Assembly (NCBI GenBank): GCA_030041195.1
Contig: JASHOI010000509.1
Span: 1-10,274 of the forward strand
From: Streptosporangiaceae bacterium
Lineage (GTDB): Bacteria; Actinomycetota; Actinomycetes; Streptosporangiales; Streptosporangiaceae
DNA length: 10,274 nt
Direction of reading: 5' to 3'
Part shown: one piece after another, positions 6,393 through 10,274 of the stretch
How the letters are laid out: every line of letters begins with the position of its first letter
Numbering within the stretch: position 1 is the first letter of the stretch
Notes under the pieces: model-generated
The model's input: the letters and a program-made list of their open reading frames with translations, nothing else
Databases searched by the model: none
Told to the model about the DNA's origin: nothing
Program-made: the position numbers and the translations under genes

Positions 6393-8615
6393 TCAGGCCT
6401 TCTCGAGGTACTCCGCCTGCTCCCGTTCGAGCAGGACGCGGACGGCGGTGGCCAGCGCCGGCAATCCGGCAAGCGCCGGATCCGCCTCGACCACCTGCTG
6501 CGCCTCCTTGCGGGCGTCGCCGATCAGGTCCTCGTCCCGCAGCAGCGTGAGCAGCTTCAGGCTCGACCTGGGCCCCGCCTGGACGGCGCCGAGTACATCG
6601 CCCTCGCGGCGCTGCTGCAGGTCGAGCCGGGACAGCTTGAACCCGTCGAGGGTGTCGGCGACCGCGTCGAGCCGCTGCCGCGACTTGCCGCCCGCCTCGG
6701 CCTCGGTGACCAGCAGGCACAGCCCCTCGTGGCTGCCCCGGCCGACCCTGCCGCGCAGCTGGTGCAGCTGGGAGACGCCGAACCGGTCGGCATCCATGAT
6801 CACCATGGCGGTGGCGTTCGGCACGTCCACGCCGACTTCGACGACGGTGGTCGTGACCAGCACGTCCACCGAGCCGGCGGCGAACGCGAGCATGACCGCG
6901 TCCTTCTCGTCGGGCGGGAGCCTGCCGTGCAGCACTGCCACACGCAATCCCGCCAGCGCGCCGCGTTCCAGCTCGGCCGCCAGGTCCAGGACGGCGATCG
7001 GCGGGTGCCCGCCGCCGGCCTGGTCGGTGTCGGCGGATCCGCCGTCCCCCGGCCGGCCGTAGAGCCGCTCCCCGTCCGCGAAGTCCGGGTCGGGCCCGTC
7101 GCCGATGCGCGGGCATACCACGTAGCACTGGCGGCCTCGTTCCGTCTCCTCGCGCAGCCGCTGCCAGGTCCGCTCCAGGTAGTGCGGCTTCTCGGCGGCC
7201 GGGACCACGTGCGTGACGATCGGCGAGCGCCCGGCGGGCAGCTCGGTCAGCGTGGACATTTCCAGGTCGCCGAAGACCGTCATCGCCACGGTCCGCGGTA
7301 TCGGGGTGGCGGTCATCACGAGAAGGTGCGGCCGGCCTTCGCCCGCCTTGGCCCGCAGCGCGTCGCGCTGCTCAACGCCGAACCGGTGCTGCTCGTCGAT
7401 CACCACCAGGCCGAGGTCGGCGAATTGCACCTGCTCTTCGAGCAGCGCGTGGGTGCCGATCACGATCCCGGCCGTGCCCGACGCCGCCTCCAGCAGCGCG
7501 CTCCGCCGTGCCGCGGCGCCCAGCGAGCCGGTCAGCAGCGCGACGCGGGTGGCCGCCGCTGCGGCGCCGAGCTCACCGGCCCGGCCCAGCGGGCCAAGCT
7601 GCTCGGTGATCGACCGGTAGTGCTGCTGCGCCAGCACCTCGGTCGGGGCGAGCAGCGCGGCCTGCCCGCCGGCGTCGACGACCTGGAGCATCGCCCGCAC
7701 CGCGATCACCGTCTTGCCCGAACCAACCTCGCCCTGGAGCAGGCGGTGCATGGCGTGGTCGAGGGCGAGCTCGTCGGCGATCTGAGCGCCGGCCAGCTGC
7801 TGCCCGACGGTCAGCTCGAACGGCAGCCTGGCGCCGTAGGCGTCGAGCAGGCCGCCGGCCGCGCGCGGACGCGGCGTCGCCGAATAGGCGGCGGCCGCAA
7901 GCCGCCGCTGCGCGAGCACCACCTGCAGCTGAAACGCTTCGTCCCACTTCAGCCGGTGCCGGGAGCGATTGACGTCGGCCCAGTCCACCGGGCGGTGGAT
8001 GCCGCGGAGCGCGTCGGCGAGCCCGCACAGCCCGTGACGGTCACGGATCGCGCGCGGCATCGGGTCGTCGACGTCGAGAACATCAAGGACGACCCGCACC
8101 GAGCGCGCGAGCTGAGGGGAGGTGATCTCCTTCGCCGCCGGGTAGACCGGGATCATCTCGGCGGCGTACTCGGCGGCCGCGTGCGCGGCGTCCTCGCCCG
8201 CGTCGAGCAGCTCGTAGTCGGGGTGGGCGAGCTGGCGCTTGCCCCGGAAGGTCGAGACCTGGCCGGAGAACAGGCCGCGCACCCCGGGAGTGAGCTGCCG
8301 TTCCCGCCAGTCCTGCCGGCCCTTCGAGAAGAACGTCAGGACGACCAGCCCGTTTCCGTCGGTCACGGTCGCCTCGAAGATGCTGCCCCGCCTGTTGCGC
8401 ATGGGGCGGCTGGTCACCTTCGCGACCTCGGCCTGCACGGTCACGTACTCGCCGTCGGCCAGCGAGGCCAGATCGGTCAGCTCGCCCCTGGTCTCGTACC
8501 GGCGCGGGTAGTGCCGCAGCAGGTCACCGACGGTGCGCAGCTCCAGCGCCTTCTCCAGCTGCCGGGCCGCTTTGTCGCCGACCACCAGGCGCAGCGGGTC
8601 CTCGAGGATCGCCAC
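6393..8615 (-). CDS. recG: ATP-dependent DNA helicase RecG
   Basis: RecG remodels stalled replication forks and branch-migrates Holliday junctions. The 740-residue protein has an N-terminal wedge/OB region (TVGDLLRHYPRRYETRG near 28-44; OB fold roughly 55-140), then superfamily 2 helicase motifs: Walker A GEVGSGKT (295-302), DEQH box (407-410), TATPIPRT (435-442), TTTVVEVGVDVPN (588-600) and QLRGRVGRG (619-627), and the C-terminal block RREGDVLGAVQAG. A Gly/Asp-rich insert (about 503-538) between helicase motifs looks variable. The GTG at 8615 is chosen because GGAG lies 8 bases upstream and the family N-terminus begins here; the frame stays open to 8759 but that extension is not RecG-like. 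A weak -10 (TAGTCT, 8651-8656) would give a leader of about 30 bases. Confidence 0.96.
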   Translation of the reverse strand: MAILEDPLRLVVGDKAARQLEKALELRTVGDLLRHYPRRYETRGELTDLASLADGEYVTVQAEVAKVTSRPMRNRRGSIFEATVTDGNGLVVLTFFSKGRQDWRERQLTPGVRGLFSGQVSTFRGKRQLAHPDYELLDAGEDAAHAAAEYAAEMIPVYPAAKEITSPQLARSVRVVLDVLDVDDPMPRAIRDRHGLCGLADALRGIHRPVDWADVNRSRHRLKWDEAFQLQVVLAQRRLAAAAYSATPRPRAAGGLLDAYGARLPFELTVGQQLAGAQIADELALDHAMHRLLQGEVGSGKTVIAVRAMLQVVDAGGQAALLAPTEVLAQQHYRSITEQLGPLGRAGELGAAAAATRVALLTGSLGAAARRSALLEAASGTAGIVIGTHALLEEQVQFADLGLVVIDEQHRFGVEQRDALRAKAGEGRPHLLVMTATPIPRTVAMTVFGDLEMSTLTELPAGRSPIVTHVVPAAEKPHYLERTWQRLREETERGRQCYVVCPRIGDGPDPDFADGERLYGRPGDGGSADTDQAGGGHPPIAVLDLAAELERGALAGLRVAVLHGRLPPDEKDAVMLAFAAGSVDVLVTTTVVEVGVDVPNATAMVIMDADRFGVSQLHQLRGRVGRGSHEGLCLLVTEAEAGGKSRQRLDAVADTLDGFKLSRLDLQQRREGDVLGAVQAGPRSSLKLLTLLRDEDLIGDARKEAQQVVEADPALAGLPALATAVRVLLEREQAEYLEKA

Positions 8616-8734
8616 GCCCGCTACTCCAGAACCTCCGCCGCCATACCGGCAGACTAGATGCTGCCGCCGACGAACGCGGCCGCAGACCCGGCAAGGTTCC
8701 TCCGCCCGGTTCGCGTGACCGCCCCGTCGTCGGA

Positions 8735-8740
8735 TATCCT
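8735..8740 (+). promoter_or_regulatory. Possible -10 box for rpmB
   Basis: TATCCT fits the TAnnnT pattern and lies about 65 bases before the rpmB start, within the 190-base divergent space between recG and rpmB. No convincing -35 is present at 16-19 bases. If correct, the transcript would begin almost exactly at the hairpin at 8749-8770. Confidence 0.25.
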
Positions 8741-8748
8741 TCAGCGAC

Positions 8749-8770
8749 CGTCCCGGCATCGACCGGGACG
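8749..8770 (+). repeat. Perfect 8-bp inverted repeat in the rpmB leader
   Basis: cgtcccgg (8749-8756) and ccgggacg (8763-8770) pair perfectly around a 6-base loop (catcga). No T-run follows on either strand, so a terminator is unlikely. It ends 35 bases before the rpmB GTG. It may be an RNA structure in the leader, or an operator between the divergent rpmB and recG genes. Confidence 0.5.
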
Positions 8771-8805
8771 ATGACCTAGCTGGCTACCACCCAATGGAGT
8801 GTCCC

Positions 8806-8991
8806 GTGGCTTCCGTCTGCGACGTCTGCGGCAAGCGGCCGGGCTTCGGCAACAACGTGTCGCACTCGCACCGCCGCACCCCGCGCCGCTGGAACCCGAA
8901 CATCCAGCGCGTGCGCGCGAAGGTCAACGGGTCGCCCCGGCGGCTGTACGTGTGCACCTCGTGCATCAAGGCCGGCAAGGTCGAGCGCTGA
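8806..8991 (+). CDS. rpmB: 50S ribosomal protein L28, four-cysteine form
   Basis: This is the only plus-strand gene of the window. The 61-residue product reads MASVCDVCGKRPGFGNNVSHSHRRT and then RRWNPNIQRVRAKVNG, ending CTSCIKAGKVER, a near-textbook actinobacterial L28. Cysteines at 5, 8, 50 and 53 form two C-X2-C pairs, the zinc-binding (C+) version. The GTG at 8806 gives the standard length and has GGAG 6 bases upstream; the ATG at 8794 would add four residues not seen in the family. It diverges from recG and converges on the membrane-protein gene, with only 12 bases between stop codons and no obvious terminator in them. I see no Zur-type box upstream, as expected for the zinc-replete form. 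Confidence 0.96.
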   Translation: MASVCDVCGKRPGFGNNVSHSHRRTPRRWNPNIQRVRAKVNGSPRRLYVCTSCIKAGKVER

Positions 8992-9003
8992 CCTTCTGCC
9001 GCG

Positions 9004-9729
9004 TCACCCGAAGCTGCAGCTGATCCCGTCGAGCCTGCAGCTGGACGGGGCTGTCGGCGTGCCGCTCGCCACGACCAGGAGCTGACGGGCGTCCGGCGCG
9101 CCGGGCGGGTGCCCGGTCGGCCGCAACGGCCCGAACGCCGTGCCGCCCCGGCCATTGCCGGACGCCTGCCACAGCGCGCCCCATACCCGGTCCACGCGGG
9201 CCGAGGGGAAGGCGAACGCCAGGCTCCAGGAGCCCGGCTTCAGATCACTGGGCATCGTGATCATCGCCACGAAACCGCGCCGCCGGTGCCGGATCACCCG
9301 ATAGCCGACCCGGGAACTTGCCGTGCCGGCCTGGCCCGCGCCGGACGGGCCGGAACGGGCCGCGGAGGCGCCGTGTGGCTGCCCGCCCGGAGTTTTGAGT
9401 GCCACGCCAGGGCTCGCGGTGGCAACATCGGGCACGCGATCGGGTGCCGGGCTCTCGCAGCGGTTCACCGTGCAGCGGACGCCGGGCCCGCTGGGGCTGT
9501 AGGTGAGTACGGCCGGTGAGTCCACCGCCACCGCGGCGGCGATCACGATGCCAGCGCCGGCCGCGAACCACGGGGTCAGCAGCAGCGAGCGCGCCAGCCT
9601 GAACCGCTGACGGCAGGAGCCACGGGCGCGTCTCGTTCTCAGACGGCCAAGAAGAGCGCTGCGCCAGGAGCCGCCCTCCCGACCCAGCGCCCGGCGCGTG
9701 CTCCCGCGCTCCCGGCGATGTCTTGGCAT
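9004..9729 (-). CDS. Single-pass membrane protein with CBM2-like C-terminal domain, function unknown
   Basis: The 241-residue protein has an Arg-rich N-terminal cytoplasmic segment (about 1-47), one hydrophobic helix (about 48-69, LLLTPWFAAGAGIVIAAAVAV), a Ser/Pro/Gly/Ala-rich linker (about 75-140) with two cysteines near 86 and 91, and a C-terminal domain (about 141-241). That domain resembles family 2 carbohydrate-binding modules: GYRVIRHRRRGFVAMITM, SWSLAFAFPSARVDRVWGALW, VASGTPTAPSSCRLDGISC, with the terminal cysteine pair at 231 and 238. The positive-inside rule predicts the domain lies outside the cell. Whether it binds a polysaccharide or is just an Ig-like fold is unknown, since the surface tryptophans of true cellulose binders cannot be placed with confidence. 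The ATG at 9729 is preferred over an in-frame TTG at 9750 because a promoter -10 ends 7 bases before it. Confidence 0.78.
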   Translation of the reverse strand: MPRHRRERGSTRRALGREGGSWRSALLGRLRTRRARGSCRQRFRLARSLLLTPWFAAGAGIVIAAAVAVDSPAVLTYSPSGPGVRCTVNRCESPAPDRVPDVATASPGVALKTPGGQPHGASAARSGPSGAGQAGTASSRVGYRVIRHRRRGFVAMITMPSDLKPGSWSLAFAFPSARVDRVWGALWQASGNGRGGTAFGPLRPTGHPPGAPDARQLLVVASGTPTAPSSCRLDGISCSFG

Positions 9730-9736
9730 CAAGGGG

Positions 9737-9745
9737 TTTATACCA
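9737..9745 (-). promoter_or_regulatory. Extended -10 promoter, apparently giving a leaderless mRNA
   Basis: On the minus strand TGGTATAAA matches the extended -10 pattern TGnTATAAT with one difference. Seven bases separate it from the ATG at 9729, so transcription should start at or within a base or two of the start codon. No ribosome-binding site precedes the ATG, which fits a leaderless transcript, a common arrangement in actinomycetes. No good -35 is visible, which extended -10 promoters tolerate. Confidence 0.5.
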
Positions 9746-9766
9746 AGCAATGCGGCCTGCGGCTAG

Positions 9767-9800
9767 TCACGGAAAGCTTATCGACCATTACTTACCGTGA
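9767..9800. repeat. Imperfect inverted repeat between thiL and the membrane-protein gene
   Basis: tcacggaaag (9767-9776) and cttaccgtga (9791-9800) form a 10-bp stem with one mismatch around a 14-base loop. It lies 10-43 bases after the thiL stop and directly upstream of the predicted promoter at 9737-9745. It could be a weak thiL terminator (no T-run follows) or an operator. Confidence 0.4.
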
Positions 9801-9809
9801 TTTCACGTG

Positions 9810-10274
9810 TCAGGAGAAGTGATCCCAGCCGCCCCGGCCCTCGGCGGGCTTGGAATCCACGGTCACGCCGCGCCCCTGACGGACCGTGCCGATCACCGAC
9901 CAGTGGCCCGGCAGCACCACCGCGGGCGGGAAGGTGGCGGCCAGCGCATGATCCTCGCCGCCGGCCAGAACCCATCGCAGCCAGTCGGCTCCGAGCACCG
10001 CAGCGGCGGCCGGAAGCGCCGGGTCGGCCGGCAGCCACCCGGTCTCGACATCGATCAGCACACCGCTGGCATCCGCCACGTGACTCAGGTCGGCGAGCAG
10101 GCCATCGCTGATGTCGATCATCGCGGTGGCGCCGAGGTCCGCCGCCTCCGGCCCGCACGGATACGGCGGCCGCGGCCGCCGATGGCTGGCCACCAGGCCG
10201 GCCAGCTCTTCCGGCAGCTCGCCCCCGGCGAGGCCGGCCTCGAGCAGCGCCAGCCCGGCGGCCGAGCGGCCGAG
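9810..10274 (-). CDS. thiL: Thiamine-monophosphate kinase, C-terminal half (cut by right edge)
   Basis: ThiL phosphorylates thiamine monophosphate to thiamine diphosphate with ATP. The window holds the last 154 residues, about half of the usual length near 320. Recognisable family blocks are GRSAAGLALLEAG at the cut edge, ATAMIDISDGLLADLSHVA (conserved aspartates contacting metal and phosphates), VLAGGEDHALAATFP, and the terminal GGWDHFS. The frame is open to the edge, and the start lies beyond it. Its presence near rpmB and recG agrees with the gene order I recall for other actinomycetes. Confidence 0.93.
   Translation of the reverse strand, partial: LGRSAAGLALLEAGLAGGELPEELAGLVASHRRPRPPYPCGPEAADLGATAMIDISDGLLADLSHVADASGVLIDVETGWLPADPALPAAAAVLGADWLRWVLAGGEDHALAATFPPAVVLPGHWSVIGTVRQGRGVTVDSKPAEGRGGWDHFS

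Noticed and set aside
5955..8657. A 900-codon open frame on the plus strand covering recG and part of rsmD
   Set aside because: It mirrors the codon structure of recG on the other strand; the translation is low-complexity Arg/Gly/Pro/Gln/Val without motifs.
8616..8759. A 48-codon N-terminal extension of recG with a C-X2-C motif
   Set aside because: It lacks RecG similarity and crosses the divergent promoter region; a good ribosome-binding site supports the internal GTG at 8615.
9012..9042. Inverted repeat agctgcag/ctgcagct as a terminator for rpmB
   Set aside because: The loop is 15 bases, there is no T-run, and it lies inside the coding end of the convergent gene; support is too thin to call.
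9799..9814. TTTCACGTG, resembling half of a ParB parS site
   Set aside because: Only one half of the TGTTTCACGTGAAACA palindrome matches, and it overlaps the thiL stop; parS sites are normally close to perfect.

Overview
The window is ordinary-looking chromosome of a very GC-rich actinomycete. Evidence for this is the strong G/C third-position bias, frequent GTG starts, 61-residue L28 and 58-residue L32 proteins of actinobacterial type, an actinobacterial-style MutM zinc finger, and the familiar neighbourhood thiL / rpmB / recG-rsmD-coaD / DUF177-rpmF-rnc-mutM-acyP / smc. I cannot fix the family; something in or near the Streptosporangiales or Streptomyces-like actinomycetes is plausible. All genes except rpmB lie on the minus strand, so transcription runs from high to low coordinates.

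Layout from the right edge: the C-terminal half of thiL (thiamine-monophosphate kinase); a 241-residue single-pass membrane protein with a CBM2-like C-terminal domain, apparently read from an extended -10 promoter as a leaderless mRNA; rpmB (L28) on the plus strand, ending 12 bases from it; then a divergent intergenic space and recG (fork-remodelling helicase). Nine bases after recG begins rsmD (16S rRNA m2G966 methyltransferase), which has no stop codon of its own and runs in frame into coaD (phosphopantetheine adenylyltransferase). A GC-only hairpin follows coaD. A new promoter then precedes the operon DUF177-rpmF-rnc-mutM-acyP, whose junctions are tight (1-nt gap, 56-nt gap, 2-nt gap, 4-nt overlap). 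Next comes a conserved 62-residue coiled-coil protein of unknown function, closed by a clear intrinsic terminator. About 0.8 kb of non-coding DNA follows, and finally the N-terminal 383 residues of SMC, cut by the left edge.

The genes are mostly housekeeping: ribosome components and maturation (L28, L32, DUF177, RsmD, RNase III), DNA repair and chromosome structure (MutM, RecG, SMC), and cofactor synthesis (CoaD, ThiL). I see no mobile element, CRISPR array, phage gene or defence system.

The points that deserve a second look are: (1) the in-frame RsmD-CoaD fusion that keeps a strong internal ribosome-binding site and GTG start for CoaD; (2) the non-coding block before smc, with a 13-bp perfect inverted repeat that puts a Shine-Dalgarno-like sequence on both strands, a second inverted repeat, and G-rich tandem repeats able to form G-quadruplexes; (3) the CBM2-like membrane protein; (4) the apparent absence of the DAK2-domain gene that I recall beside recG in other actinomycetes; and (5) the small coiled-coil protein.
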